Source: Magnetococcus sp. PR-3
GTDB taxonomy: Bacteria; Pseudomonadota; Magnetococcia; Magnetococcales; Magnetococcaceae
DNA length: 64,000 bases
Direction: 5' to 3'
Assembly: GCF_036689865.1 (NCBI RefSeq)
Contig: NZ_JBAHUQ010000001.1
Span: 496,001-560,000 of the forward strand
The notes under the pieces were generated by a model that worked only from the letters and a program-made list of their open reading frames with translations, ran no database searches and was not told the DNA's origin. The number at the start of each line of letters is the position of its first letter. The first letter of the stretch is position 1. Below, piece after piece: positions 18,714 to 28,906 of this stretch. Both the position numbers and the translations under genes were made by a program.

Positions 18714-20624
18714 TTAGTTCATCTGTACGTTAAAACGCGTCATCCACAGTTCCAGCGAAATAAGTGCAAACAATTGCTTGGCCGCCAGAAAATCTTTATT
18801 GGCCACACGGGCTTTTAGTTTTTCTATGGCGCTCTGGGTAAACAGACCACGCGCAGCCACCTTGTCTGGCGAAAGCGTTTGATCAACAAGCTGCTGAAAG
18901 GACTGGTGGTGAAAGAAGTTCTCCATGGGAATATAAAAGGCTTTTTTACGCCGCTTGGCAGAGGGCAAAGGGATGCGGTTGGCATAATCCCGCAGCATAA
19001 TTTTGTTCTGCCGCAAGGTCAGTTTGCTTTGCAGCGGGGCACGCCACAAAAATTCGACCAGCTTGTGGTCCATAAAGGGAACACGTGCCTCAAGACTGTT
19101 TGCCATGGACATTTTATCTTGCCGCATCAAAATGTTATCTGGCAACCAGTGGCCATACTGAGCCCCCAACATACGTTGATTAAAATCCCCTTGCCATGGA
19201 TCTTCAATGGTAGAAGGGCCAGCATTTGCCATCTGCGCCAAAGCATCGGGTGTGTAGAGGCTCTGTTTATCATGGTCATCAAACAGGGAGATTAAATGGT
19301 GATAGAGCGCTTCAGGCGAAGCCTCCCCAATTTGGTTGACCAGACGAACCACCTTCTCTCGTCCACTTGATCCTAAATCTGCGGGATAATCAAAGAGTAC
19401 ATTCAGTAGTTTTTCTGGTGTTCTGGCCACCAGGGGCGCGACCATATGGCGGTGGATGGTGGCGGGCATGAACTTCTGATAATAGCTGGATAAGCGCATG
19501 ATCTTATGGAACATGTACCCACCCATCGTTTCATCAGCCCCCTCCCCAGTCAAGACCACTTTAACATGCTTAACCGCCTCTGCGGCCAACAGGTAAGTTG
19601 GAATAACAATGGCATCACCCAACGGCTCATCACTGTGCCAAACAATTTCCGGTAACAGGTCAAAATGCTCGGGTTTAAATAGCACCTCATGATGATCACA
19701 CCCCAATTGCTGGGCCATGATACGCGCCTCTTCCAACTCATCGCCTTCCCAACCAAAACCGATGGAGAAGGTTTTGACGGGTTGGTTGCTCATCTGAGCC
19801 ATCGTGGCAACGATGCTGCTGGAATCCAACCCACCACTTAAGTAAGCCCCAAGCGGAACATCACTGATCATGCGTAGTTGAATGGACTCCTGCACCAAAT
19901 CATCAAACTGGGCCTGCCACTCGGCCTGGGTGTGGGGCACATCCCAGGCAGCGGCGGCTTCAGGCAAGGACCAATACGGTTCAATGCTGACCTCACCTTT
20001 TTGCCAAGTTAAACAACACCCAGCTGGCAGTTTATGAACATCACGTAAAAGCGTTTCTGGACCCGGCACATAGCGTAAGGTCAGAAATTCGTTAAGCTTG
20101 CCATAATGAAGGTGGCGAGGAACCCCTGCAAAAGCCAACAGAGATTTCATCTCACTGGCAAACAGCAGATGTTGACCCTGCTGCCAATAGTACAATGGTT
20201 TAATACCCAGCCGATCACGGGCGACGAAGAGCTTTCGCTTAACACGGTCCCAGATGGCAAAGGTGAACATACCGCGCAAATGTTGCAAGCACGCCGGTCC
20301 ATGCAGGGTGTAAAGCTGTAGAATAACTTCGGTATCCGAATGGGTCTGAAAATGGCACCCTTGCTCGATCAACTCAGAACGCAACGTACGATAGTTATAA
20401 ATTTCACCATTAAAGACAATGGTGTAGCGCTCATCTTGGGTAGAGATTGGCTGATTACCGCTACTGAGATCAATAATGCTTAAGCGGCGCATCCCAATGG
20501 CCACATCCCCATCATGATGAATACCCTGATGGTCTGGCCCGCGGTGGCTCAGCAACGCTGTCATGGTGGAGATCAGAGCTTGAGCATCACCTGGTGTTCC
20601 AACCGTTCCTGCTATACCACACAT
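18714..20624 (-). CDS. asnB: Asparagine synthetase-like amidotransferase (glutamine-hydrolysing)
   Basis: A 636-residue class II glutamine amidotransferase. The nucleophile Cys2 is in MCGIAG, followed by SHRGPDHQG, RLSIIDLS and FNGEIYNY, all glutaminase-domain signatures. The synthetase domain has the pyrophosphate-binding loop SGGLDSS and LTGEGADETMGGY. These enzymes transfer ammonia from glutamine onto an ATP-activated carboxylate, classically aspartate. Paralogues of this length are common in exopolysaccharide and exosortase-type gene clusters, where they may amidate uronic acids or other surface-glycan carboxylates. GGGAG sits eight bases upstream of the ATG. The surrounding radical SAM, methyltransferase and glycosyltransferase genes favour a glycan role over bulk asparagine synthesis; this is inference. 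Confidence 0.93.
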   Translation of the reverse strand: MCGIAGTVGTPGDAQALISTMTALLSHRGPDHQGIHHDGDVAIGMRRLSIIDLSSGNQPISTQDERYTIVFNGEIYNYRTLRSELIEQGCHFQTHSDTEVILQLYTLHGPACLQHLRGMFTFAIWDRVKRKLFVARDRLGIKPLYYWQQGQHLLFASEMKSLLAFAGVPRHLHYGKLNEFLTLRYVPGPETLLRDVHKLPAGCCLTWQKGEVSIEPYWSLPEAAAAWDVPHTQAEWQAQFDDLVQESIQLRMISDVPLGAYLSGGLDSSSIVATMAQMSNQPVKTFSIGFGWEGDELEEARIMAQQLGCDHHEVLFKPEHFDLLPEIVWHSDEPLGDAIVIPTYLLAAEAVKHVKVVLTGEGADETMGGYMFHKIMRLSSYYQKFMPATIHRHMVAPLVARTPEKLLNVLFDYPADLGSSGREKVVRLVNQIGEASPEALYHHLISLFDDHDKQSLYTPDALAQMANAGPSTIEDPWQGDFNQRMLGAQYGHWLPDNILMRQDKMSMANSLEARVPFMDHKLVEFLWRAPLQSKLTLRQNKIMLRDYANRIPLPSAKRRKKAFYIPMENFFHHQSFQQLVDQTLSPDKVAARGLFTQSAIEKLKARVANKDFLAAKQLFALISLELWMTRFNVQMN

Positions 20625-20766
20625 ACTCTGCTCCCATCACACAGGTAAAACTGATCAACGCCATGGACCTTTAAAACCATTTGCGCGAAGAGTATAGCGT
20701 GACCACCTATGCTTTAACCATGCCCGACATTGCCTTCAAGCCTGGGTATAGGGAAAAAAAGAACGC

Positions 20767-22215
20767 TTAATAGCGGGAACCCTGAAGCAGCCCAGCAGAG
20801 ACGTCCTTGCTCTTACGGAGGAAATAAGACAAACCACCATGCATAAATTTCCATGCCCGCGCCGGTGGCAATGTCCATAACGCATGGTGGGCCACCTTCA
20901 TGAGACGATCAGGTTTGAAATAGAACTGTTTAAAGGCGCTAGCGGCCAGTCGTTGGATCTCTGCCCGAGAGATGGTGTTGGGCACCCAAATGGTCTCGTC
21001 ATCGACCAGTAAACTATTTTTTTCGCCCTTAATATTAACCCAGCGCCCAGTCTCTTTGCAGGTTTCGTAAATGGCCGTACCCTTAAACGGTTCAAAAATG
21101 GGGAATACGGCAAACGTAAGTTTGGAGCGTGTTGCAAAATCGATGGTGCGCTGAATATCCTCTGCGGTTTCATTGGGTAAGCCAATCATAAAAGAGGAGA
21201 GACTTTTTATCCCTGCTTGATGCACATTTTCAATACCACGCACATTATCCTCTTGGGTCAATCCTTTTTTCATGAGAGCCAAGGTTTTATCATGGGCGGT
21301 TTCACAACCAAACGTGATCAGATAACACCCTGTTTGCCGCATGGCAGCCAACATATCCCTATCATTGACCGCATTGGTGCGCGTAAAGCAGGTCCATTTA
21401 AACTTTAAATGGTTCTGCGCCATGGCTTCACACAACTCAAAGACATGACGTTTGCGGATGGTAAAAATATCATCGTAGAACATCAGGGAATCATAGCCCT
21501 GATCTCGATACCGCTTAAGCTCCTCAATGACATCAGGCACGGAACGAAACCGCATGGTGCGCCCCATCACCTCCGTTGCAGCACAGAAGGTACACTTAAA
21601 AGGGCAACCACGGGTTGTTAGGGTATGGATGACTTTTTTTCCACGGATATGCATGGGGCTATAGTAGCGCGCCATATCATATTGGCTGATATCTGGAGGA
21701 CCGATCTCATCCAAATTGTTCACCACATCAGCCTTGCCAGCAATAACCAGCTTACCCATGGCTTGGCGCATACCCAAGCCGGGCATTGGTTTAGGGGGTA
21801 TGCCCTGGTTCAAGGCTTCCAATAAGCTTACCCAAATTTGCTCCCCCTCCCCCGACACCACATAATCGACCGGCCACTCTTCAAAATCATGGGGAAACAG
21901 AGTCGCGTGAGGCCCACCAATCACAAGGGTTTGATGCGGGTAGGCTTGTTTAAGACGCTGCACCAAAATAGAGAGCGAACGCACATTGGTAATATAGGCG
22001 CTCATACCGACCAGATCATACTTAGCCAGCTGGGCCACCGCTTGGTCTATGGTCGCATTGGCCAGATCCAATAACGCCACATGGTGCCCCGCCTGTTTGG
22101 CGTAAGTTGTCATAAAAGCCAACCCAAGCAGAGGAAATTCAGGCGACATATCCGCCAGATCACCATAGTTCTCTGCCGCAGTCATGGGTGGATTAACTAA
22201 AACAGATTGAATCAT
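20767..22215 (-). CDS. B12-binding-type radical SAM protein
   Basis: A 482-residue enzyme of the cobalamin-binding radical SAM class. The N-terminal Rossmann-like region (about 1-150) matches the B12-binding domain layout (SAYITNVRSLSILVQRLKQ, VIGGPHATLFP, DYVVSGEGE), although the DxHxxG cobalt-ligand motif is absent. The radical SAM core starts near 195 and its iron-sulfur motif is CPFKCTFC, with Cys204, Cys208 and Cys211. The late segment IGLPNETAEDIQRTIDFA is also typical. Members methylate or rearrange unactivated carbons; the substrate here is unknown. The gene is 142 bases upstream of the amidotransferase on the same strand, so the two may form an operon. Its ribosome site is weak. Confidence 0.9.
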   Translation of the reverse strand: MIQSVLVNPPMTAAENYGDLADMSPEFPLLGLAFMTTYAKQAGHHVALLDLANATIDQAVAQLAKYDLVGMSAYITNVRSLSILVQRLKQAYPHQTLVIGGPHATLFPHDFEEWPVDYVVSGEGEQIWVSLLEALNQGIPPKPMPGLGMRQAMGKLVIAGKADVVNNLDEIGPPDISQYDMARYYSPMHIRGKKVIHTLTTRGCPFKCTFCAATEVMGRTMRFRSVPDVIEELKRYRDQGYDSLMFYDDIFTIRKRHVFELCEAMAQNHLKFKWTCFTRTNAVNDRDMLAAMRQTGCYLITFGCETAHDKTLALMKKGLTQEDNVRGIENVHQAGIKSLSSFMIGLPNETAEDIQRTIDFATRSKLTFAVFPIFEPFKGTAIYETCKETGRWVNIKGEKNSLLVDDETIWVPNTISRAEIQRLAASAFKQFYFKPDRLMKVAHHALWTLPPARAWKFMHGGLSYFLRKSKDVSAGLLQGSRY

Positions 22216-23042
22216 AGCAGTATCTCACATGGGTTGAATGAGCCATTTTGGCCAAATTCGTCATGGTTTATAAATGCTCGATAAGCCTTGTTGTGCGCCT
22301 CAATGATTTTGTAAAACAAATATTTTTTCTGGTCAAGCGTTTGAACCTGCTTCTCTAGGTGCAGTGTATTTTTGCTCGATGTACGGGGTCTTACCCTTAC
22401 CAATATAATGAGGGATCCACCCAGAAAAGGTGAGGATTGGCCCTCTGCCCCACCATCGGCATATCCTTTGCGTGTTTGCCGTCGTTACTGCTGTTCTCGC
22501 TGACATAGATAAGGCAAGCGACGGATAGCATAGCCATGAACTTTTTCCTCAACACCTAGGGAACATGACTCTGAAATGGCAGCGGTTAGAGTGGATTAAC
22601 CAGGGTGCGACACCCCCCTTTTCTCCAACGACCACAAAGAAGTTAGATATTTGATTTTGATATAAATTCTAAAGTCTTTATAGCGATGGCAGAATAACCA
22701 AACCCCATGTGAATTGGGGTGTTTGCAGAGGATTGCTCCATAAGAGAGAAGTACGTAGAGCTGGGATGGTACGTCGTTAAGAGAATAAAACGAGACAAGC
22801 TTGCACCTCGTCACAAGATCTCTTCATTCTCTCTTTAACCAACCCTACAATCGTTTGTGGTGATCACCCAAAAACATGACAAACGCTTGTTATATTTTTG
22901 GGTAAGCGTCAAACACTAAAAAAACAGAGTAAACATCCAACATGCGGTCGTTTTACTTAGTTTGGATACATTTTGCCATGCTGATGGTACATCACTGGCC
23001 CTGGGCAGGATTGAAATGGCAAAAACAGAGGAATACATAACA
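22216..23042. other. Intergenic region between divergent genes
   Basis: About 0.8 kb separates the leftward radical SAM gene and the rightward methyltransferase. It should carry both promoters. A 63-codon TTG-initiated minus-strand frame (22212-22403) ends in ATGA overlap with the radical SAM start, but has no ribosome site and is not called. Nothing else could be supported. Confidence 0.4.
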
Positions 23043-23873
23043 ATGTCAAATCCAAGCGTTAATGATGTGCAAGATTTTTGGGAAGCCAACCCTTTATGGA
23101 GTGGTGAATCTAACCACACGCCAGGCACAAAGCCCTTTTTTGAAGAGCATAGAGACGTCTATATCTCGGACTGTTTTGCGGGCCAGTTTGACCCCCGCTG
23201 TGTTCCACAGGAAGCCAATCGTGAAAAAATTCTCGACCTGGGATGTGGCCCTGGTTTCTGGACCATTGAACTCTGGAAGCATGGCTGCCATAACATCACG
23301 TCGGCAGATCTGACGAAAAATGCCTTAAAGCTGACAAAATCCAGGTGCGAAATCTACGGTGTTTCTGCTGATGTTAGTCAGCAAAATGCTGAAAATCTAA
23401 CGTTTGATGATGGCTCGTTTACCCATGTTAACTGCCAAGGCGTTATTCATCATACCCCTGATACAGAGGCATGTGTAGCGGAAATTGCTCGGGTACTTAA
23501 ACCCGGAGGAACAGCAAGCCTAAGCGTCTACTATAAGAATGTTTTTTTAAGAAACTGGGGCATTCTAAAGTGGGCCGGCATTATCCTCAGCAAACTTGGC
23601 GGAGGCATGAAGGGGCGCGGTAGGGAAAAGATTTTTTCAACTGGGGGTGCAGAGGAAATTGTGCGTCTATATGACGGCGATGAAAACCCCATAGGAAAAG
23701 CCTATTCCAAACAACAGTTTGTTGAGATGCTCTCTCCGCACTTTGAGGTGCAGGATATCTATTTACACTTTTTTCCTGCGCGGGCTTTACCGATAAAAAC
23801 CCCCCACGTTCTCCATCGTTTCTTGGATAAGTATACCGGCTTTATGATCTATGCCACGGTCAAGAAATCCTGA
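23043..23873 (+). CDS. SAM-dependent methyltransferase (class I)
   Basis: A 276-residue protein with the class I SAM-binding motif ILDLGCGPGFWTIEL, a following acidic strand (TSADLTKNAL), and FDDGSFTHVNCQGVIHHTPD plus EIARVLKPGGTASLSVY, all typical of Methyltransf_11/25-type enzymes. Two starts are possible: ATG 23043 with GAGG ten bases upstream, giving MSNPSVNDVQDFWEANP, and ATG 23016 with AGGA five bases upstream. I chose the shorter one because the recognisable domain starts just after it. The substrate is unknown. It is the only plus-strand gene in this region and may be independently expressed; glycan or lipid methylation is a guess. Confidence 0.88.
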   Translation: MSNPSVNDVQDFWEANPLWSGESNHTPGTKPFFEEHRDVYISDCFAGQFDPRCVPQEANREKILDLGCGPGFWTIELWKHGCHNITSADLTKNALKLTKSRCEIYGVSADVSQQNAENLTFDDGSFTHVNCQGVIHHTPDTEACVAEIARVLKPGGTASLSVYYKNVFLRNWGILKWAGIILSKLGGGMKGRGREKIFSTGGAEEIVRLYDGDENPIGKAYSKQQFVEMLSPHFEVQDIYLHFFPARALPIKTPHVLHRFLDKYTGFMIYATVKKS

Positions 23874-24526
23874 AGGAGCTGCGGCTTCCCCGTGCCAGAA
23901 ATCGTGATCGACCAAGCAGAAAGACCATAAGCCGCACCGAGCCCCTGTGGCGACGCCCGATTAAGAAGGCGAGCTCTTATCGGTGGTGTCTCGGCAGGCT
24001 GAACACCACCTTTTGGCCAAACCTGTCGCGGTCAATCATGCGCCTGATCCGTGTGTGGTGTACCGCCACACGCTTTTTTTGGGGGAACCGAGTGTGTGCG
24101 GGTGAATCACTTAACCCTGCTTTTTCACGTCGGATGTTTATGCTCAAGCCATAGGTCTGGCGCATACCAACGTGATGCATCAGCCCCCTTCCCCACATAA
24201 CCGGCACACTCCAGGAGTTGCTCTCTAGACCCTCTGTTCACAGCCATAACGGGGGCAGAAAACATATCTCCCCTTAAACTTACGCCATGAACCCTATGGC
24301 GGAATAGGAGGCCAAAAGGGCCGCGGATATATTCAGGATCTACTCAGGGTGCGAGACGAGCCCCCATTTTTACATGGTAGCCCTCTGGTAAAAAAACGCT
24401 CACGCCAGGCATGCACACCCTCTCAAGCATATACCTTTGTGACACCGCTCCCGCCCCCGTACCATCGACCGCACCCACACAATCGACTTCGTTCCATAGA
24501 CAGCCCGCATGATTCAGCAACCTGTT
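23874..24526. other. Intergenic region between convergent genes
   Basis: About 0.65 kb lies between the methyltransferase and the GT2 gene. An 8-bp perfect inverted repeat TGCGGCTT / AAGCCGCA (23880-23887 and 23929-23936) with a 41-base loop begins just after the methyltransferase stop. It has no T-tract and is a poor terminator. No gene was recognised. Confidence 0.4.
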
Positions 24527-25510
24527 TTACGCTTTGTCGTTTTTTTTCTTCAACTCTTCTGTGATCTCTTGCAGGGAGGAACGCACACGCCATAGCTCTT
24601 TGTGTAAGGAGAGGTTTTGATGGGAAATCACCCCCATAGTCAACACCAAGAAGGCAAACAAAAAGAGTAGGATCGCGACAAGAAAGGTATAGATAGAGGG
24701 GTCAGGATTGCCAAGATTGACAAACGACCATCCGGCAAAGAATATCGCCATAAGGAGTAGACCCAATGCGGCCGGAAAAATGTACCGAAAGGGGGCCGTA
24801 ACCAAGCTAAACATCAAATGACTTTGAATAAGCTTGGGAATTTTACTGGAGGATTTACGAGGCAGTGCATTGGGCTTGGCCAGTTTATGGTCTTTCCACT
24901 CCAACCAGGCGGGCACCTCCCGAATGGTAAAACCCAATGCCAGCGCTTGCTGCACCACTTCTAGATGCATCTCTTTGCCATTCATGGTCAAAGGCAGGCT
25001 CATAAACTTCTCTTTACGGTAGCCACGGGTCATACCGGTGTACATGGTAATGGCCTTGGATTGCGCAACGCGTAAAATATGATTACCCAAACGGCTAATC
25101 ATAACCCGTTTTTGGGGCACATTACGGTAGCCCCCACTGGGTAGATTGGGGGAAGCAATGACCATGTCCGTTTTGGGATATTGACGAAACTGCGCAATAA
25201 TCTCATGAACAATACGGTCCCCCCAGGAGCAGTCCACTTCCGTCACCACCACCAGCTCTCCACGCGCTGCGGCAACCCCATGGCGAATGGCAGCCCCACG
25301 CCCCTGGTTGACCTCATACCCCTCCAAACGCAAACGGTCATGCTGCTGAGCAAGCGCTTGGGCAATGGACGGAGAGCTATCTAAGGAGCCATCGTTAACC
25401 ACCACCAACTCCCAGTCATCATCCAAGCTCTCCAGGCTACTGAGCATATGCAGGATGGCTTTTTCCAGAATGGCCTCTTCATTATAAAACGGACAAACGA
25501 CTGAGATCAT
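24527..25510 (-). CDS. GT2 family glycosyltransferase with C-terminal membrane helices
   Basis: A 327-residue protein with the GT-A fold of family 2 glycosyltransferases: it opens MISVVCPFYNEEAILEKA, then has VVVNDGSLDSSPSIAQ and a VTEVDCSWGD segment in the DxD position. Two membrane helices follow near the C-terminus, then a charged coiled tail. This resembles dolichol-phosphate or polyprenol-phosphate sugar transferases such as DPM1/ArnC-like enzymes, but the acceptor is unknown. The ATG at 25510 overlaps the stop of the upstream gene by ATGA, which favours it over an ATG 27 bases upstream. Translational coupling ties it to the alpha/alpha-barrel protein upstream. Confidence 0.9.
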   Translation of the reverse strand: MISVVCPFYNEEAILEKAILHMLSSLESLDDDWELVVVNDGSLDSSPSIAQALAQQHDRLRLEGYEVNQGRGAAIRHGVAAARGELVVVTEVDCSWGDRIVHEIIAQFRQYPKTDMVIASPNLPSGGYRNVPQKRVMISRLGNHILRVAQSKAITMYTGMTRGYRKEKFMSLPLTMNGKEMHLEVVQQALALGFTIREVPAWLEWKDHKLAKPNALPRKSSSKIPKLIQSHLMFSLVTAPFRYIFPAALGLLLMAIFFAGWSFVNLGNPDPSIYTFLVAILLFLFAFLVLTMGVISHQNLSLHKELWRVRSSLQEITEELKKKNDKA

Positions 25511-27183
25511 TTCTCTTCCTCTGCAAACCATTGCCAAGTCAGGGTTAGCTTACCTTGATGGTTAAGTTCTTCCAACAGCTTCTCTGTGGAGGTATCGGAT
25601 TCGGCCAACGGTACGGCTGTTAGCTCTTGTGGTTCAAAATAGCGAGAGGAGCCCATATGGATGGGGGCAAACTTTCGGCACGGTGTCATGGCTTTTAAAT
25701 CGGATGAAGTGGTTGTTTTTTGCAGTTGATCTACCACCTTCACCCCATCTGGCGCCCAAATAATATGACGTTTCATAGTCAGTGGCGAGGCATCTCTGGC
25801 ATTAATCAACACCCGTACCAGCTGCTGTTTAACCCAATAGGCCATGCGCTTACTGCGCCCAACCGTCAAGGTAAAGATCCGAAAAGCCATAAACAGCCAA
25901 GGGGTCATAACACGTTGGTTAACCCGCACAAACGTGCTTTCAACTTCGCAACCTGAGGCATCATGGGTTGCCGTAGCAGGCAGGGTCAAGCGTTGATTAC
26001 TGATCACTTTATCCTGCTCGGTCACCGCCAGATAACCACTGTGGCTAAGGACCAACGCCTGATCTTGGCGGTTATAGACACGGATAACCCCACCCTTAGA
26101 TAACCCCACCACCGCATGGTAAGCCTCTGTTCCATGGATTAGAATACCCGCTTGCTCAAAGACCTTATGAACAGGCTGTTCACAGGGTAAGGGGGCGGGG
26201 TTTTCTGCCATGACAGAGCGCGGGTTCCAGTCGCAATGGTCCGCTGCAAAGAGATAGTTATTGAGCAGTGGAAAAAAGTTATAGGCATCCATCATAGGCA
26301 AGCCAACCGCTTCGGCCCGCTCCACAGCAGGGCGCATAAACTGAGCAATGCGTGCGGCATCTTCACAAACAGGGGCCAGCATTTCAAACCCTGCAGGATA
26401 ATAAAACTCGGTATTGCGGCTGGCCATGTCCCCCCCAATGGTACCGTTGGGGTAGATCATATAGGTAAAAAAAGCCACGGAACGTCGCATACTTTCCAGC
26501 AACGGTTTGCTGTTGGTCTTTTGCCAGCAACGCGCCAGATAAAAGAGCGCATGGCTTTGGTAACCAGGGTCAGCCCCGCCATACTCCTCATACCACCCTT
26601 CTTCCGATTGGTGGTCTAAAATACGCTGAATAAAATAGTCACTACGTTGGCCAAAACGAGCATGACCGGTAACCTCTTGTGCCGCCAACAGGGCGGCGGC
26701 GGCGGCGGCCAGGTGGTTGGTGAGCACACCGTGGGTCTCATCGTTACGGCACAACCAGTCACCAAGCCGTTCCATGCTCTGTTTGGCATGGGCCTTAACT
26801 TGGGGGGTCAGGTGCGCTTGGCCCAACAGGTAGGCTTCTCCCACATAAAAACCGGTAAAGGCGGTGGCCGCTAATGAGCGTTCATTAGGGTAGGCTTCAT
26901 CAAATGAACCATCCGTATGCTGTAGACCTGTCCAAAATTGAACGGCGGCATTAAAGGTCTCGACCAAAGCATGATCATGCACAGCACGGGATGCATCCGG
27001 GTGGGTGATCATCCAAGCCAAGCTATAGGTGGACTCCTGAAAACGGGAACCACAAAAATCGGTAAACTTCCAACACCAATAGGTACGGTCAAAACACCCA
27101 TGGGTGATAGAGTAGATCTCTCGGTCACCGCGAGAGAGCATACGACTAAACTGTTTTTTTGCGTGTTCCAAAAAGACGGACAT
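25507..27183 (-). CDS. Predicted alpha/alpha-barrel (six-hairpin-like) protein
   Basis: A 558-residue protein without a signal peptide. Residues about 50-350 contain repeated helical pairs with aromatic and small residues (WTGLQHTDGSFDEAYPNE, SEEGWYEEYGGADPGYQSHALFYLARC), as in six-hairpin glycosidase/terpene-cyclase toroids. The C-terminal third looks beta-rich, reminiscent of heparinase II/III-like or uronate lyase/hydrolase architecture. I cannot name an activity, and no confident catalytic residues were seen. AGGTGGGG precedes the ATG. It overlaps the GT2 gene by ATGA, so the two very likely act in one glycan pathway, perhaps trimming or sensing what the transferase builds. Confidence 0.75.
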   Translation of the reverse strand: MSVFLEHAKKQFSRMLSRGDREIYSITHGCFDRTYWCWKFTDFCGSRFQESTYSLAWMITHPDASRAVHDHALVETFNAAVQFWTGLQHTDGSFDEAYPNERSLAATAFTGFYVGEAYLLGQAHLTPQVKAHAKQSMERLGDWLCRNDETHGVLTNHLAAAAAALLAAQEVTGHARFGQRSDYFIQRILDHQSEEGWYEEYGGADPGYQSHALFYLARCWQKTNSKPLLESMRRSVAFFTYMIYPNGTIGGDMASRNTEFYYPAGFEMLAPVCEDAARIAQFMRPAVERAEAVGLPMMDAYNFFPLLNNYLFAADHCDWNPRSVMAENPAPLPCEQPVHKVFEQAGILIHGTEAYHAVVGLSKGGVIRVYNRQDQALVLSHSGYLAVTEQDKVISNQRLTLPATATHDASGCEVESTFVRVNQRVMTPWLFMAFRIFTLTVGRSKRMAYWVKQQLVRVLINARDASPLTMKRHIIWAPDGVKVVDQLQKTTTSSDLKAMTPCRKFAPIHMGSSRYFEPQELTAVPLAESDTSTEKLLEELNHQGKLTLTWQWFAEEEK

Positions 27184-27825
27184 GGCCCCACCTGTTTAAT
27201 ACTGCGCCCAAACCACGGTTAAGGGTGTGCAGGCCACCCCATTAAGACCGGGTTACGTCAAGCGATCTCCCCTATGATAGGGTGACTACGGTACTCGGTT
27301 AGGGGCACATTTCCAATGGCTGAACTAGAGCCGTTCTTCATTGTACACCTGCTGCCGGGTTTGCACCTTCTTACCAACCCCTCTCAAGAAGAAGAGCCAG
27401 TTTAGGTGTCATCCCCCCCAAAAGCTTCCCTAAAAAGGTTCAAGATAAGAATGAGCCATTGTTTTGTCTAGCTTTGGCAAGCCCTACCCCCCCTAAACAT
27501 TAAGAGGAGAAGAAACTGAGGCTGCTTTGCATTGATCTCTAGTAAACAGCTTACATGCCATCCTAAAAAATGGTTCTGATCCCTCATGCCTAAAGAGGCT
27601 TCTGCACGATCGACTGATAAGCTTTATCTCGCGCAACGCCTCCGACATCAGGAGCCCTAGATCTCTACGACACAACGACCAAAATATATGGATTGTGACG
27701 ACAGGTATTGTATACAAATCACCGTCATAATCCCTCTGTCATACCCCCCCAAACGATTCATATAAAAGCCATTGAGGATATCATTCCGTTGAACTTCGCA
27801 GAGTGTCCATGGGCTAAGATGTACT
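27184..27825. other. Intergenic region, no gene seen
   Basis: About 0.64 kb lies between the SGNH-like gene and the alpha/alpha-barrel gene, both on the minus strand. It should include the promoter for the alpha/alpha-barrel/GT2 pair near 27184-27300. No convincing gene, repeat or terminator was found. Confidence 0.4.
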
Positions 27826-28890
27826 TTATGGGGGTTCTACGGAAACGGAGAGCGCCCGCGCCTGTATAAAAGGTTTAATCTGGCGCTCAACCATATTCTG
27901 ATACACTTCAAGAGAGAGCGCCTTCACTTGCGTCCCTCCAGAAGCCTGTGGACGGCCACTCAAATGGTCTAAAATGGGCGTGAGCACCTTCGGATCATAA
28001 TGCAGGCCATCATAGGTGATATCTACTCGACGGGTTAACGGGGAGGGAATGGAAAAGTCCACCAACCCTTGAGAGAACATTCTACTCAGGGCATGACGTA
28101 TCTCAAGATACTCCGACAAATTCCCCAATAGCGACATCCGTGCCTGTTCCCAGTCACTGACGGGCATCACGATACCCATACTCTTCGCCTGAGGATATAT
28201 GTTCAACAACGCTTCATATAGAGCGAGATTTTCCTTTGTCATAGCATCTTTTAGGGCTGGATGCGCCGCCATCTTCTGGCTGGGGTGATAGCCCTGATTT
28301 AAAGCCCATGGAAGAATAAAACCGGTATACTCACCATCCTCATTTTTCTGATAAGCACGGGGCAGAGGTGAACGTCCACGAAAAGTGCGCCAACTGAAGT
28401 CTACGCCCCCCCAACTGGTATAGTCTTTAATCATGGACGGAAAGAGGGTTGGGTTTTCGATATAATCAGGAAGATCCTTACCACTCTGATTGTAGTAAGA
28501 GAGAAAACTCACCTCATTGACACTAAAGATTAAGCGTTTGACCTCTACCTTATGCCGTTTCAAATAGCGGGTAATGGCAAGAAATTCCCGAACATGACCA
28601 TTGGAAAAAGAGATGTTCACACAACGCTGGCCGGGAATACGGCTACTATCCAGCAGTGTTGCGCGAGAACTGCCAAACAGAATACAGTCCACCTTCGGCA
28701 ATACCCTTTTAAGCCGATTTAGAACCATATAACGTTCGTTAAAGGCGTAATTTACCCCTCGCAGTTGATTACCCCCAGCATGCCATAACGGATCAAAAAA
28801 CAGATTAATCCCGAGGGTGCCACCCAACAGCCCTGTCAGAACAAGCATCAAAATGAGCAGGAAACGAGGTGAAGAGGTGTTCTGATTCAT
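27826..28890 (-). CDS. SGNH/AlgX-like exported protein, MBOAT partner
   Basis: A 354-residue protein with an N-terminal signal anchor (about residues 9-30). Soon after comes CILFGSSRATLLD (about 69-81), placed like the GDS/GSS block of SGNH-fold hydrolases and acyltransferases; near the C-terminus DGLHYDP matches the expected Asp-x-x-His block. Such membrane-tethered proteins (AlgX, AlgJ, DltD types) accept acyl groups from MBOAT proteins and place them on extracellular polymers. The gene begins 16 bases after the MBOAT gene and is the last of the five-gene acyl operon. It diverges from the named families, so its exact activity is inferred from fold cues and neighbours. Confidence 0.75.
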   Translation of the reverse strand: MNQNTSSPRFLLILMLVLTGLLGGTLGINLFFDPLWHAGGNQLRGVNYAFNERYMVLNRLKRVLPKVDCILFGSSRATLLDSSRIPGQRCVNISFSNGHVREFLAITRYLKRHKVEVKRLIFSVNEVSFLSYYNQSGKDLPDYIENPTLFPSMIKDYTSWGGVDFSWRTFRGRSPLPRAYQKNEDGEYTGFILPWALNQGYHPSQKMAAHPALKDAMTKENLALYEALLNIYPQAKSMGIVMPVSDWEQARMSLLGNLSEYLEIRHALSRMFSQGLVDFSIPSPLTRRVDITYDGLHYDPKVLTPILDHLSGRPQASGGTQVKALSLEVYQNMVERQIKPFIQARALSVSVEPP

Positions 28891-28906
28891 GATGGCATTC
28901 CAGAAG

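Noticed and set aside
22212-22403. 63-codon minus-strand frame overlapping the radical SAM start by ATGA
   Set aside because: The overlap and charged helix-like sequence are suggestive, but it needs a TTG start, has no ribosome site and no recognisable family.
23880-23936. Inverted repeat after the methyltransferase as a terminator
   Set aside because: The loop is 41 bases and no T-tract follows.
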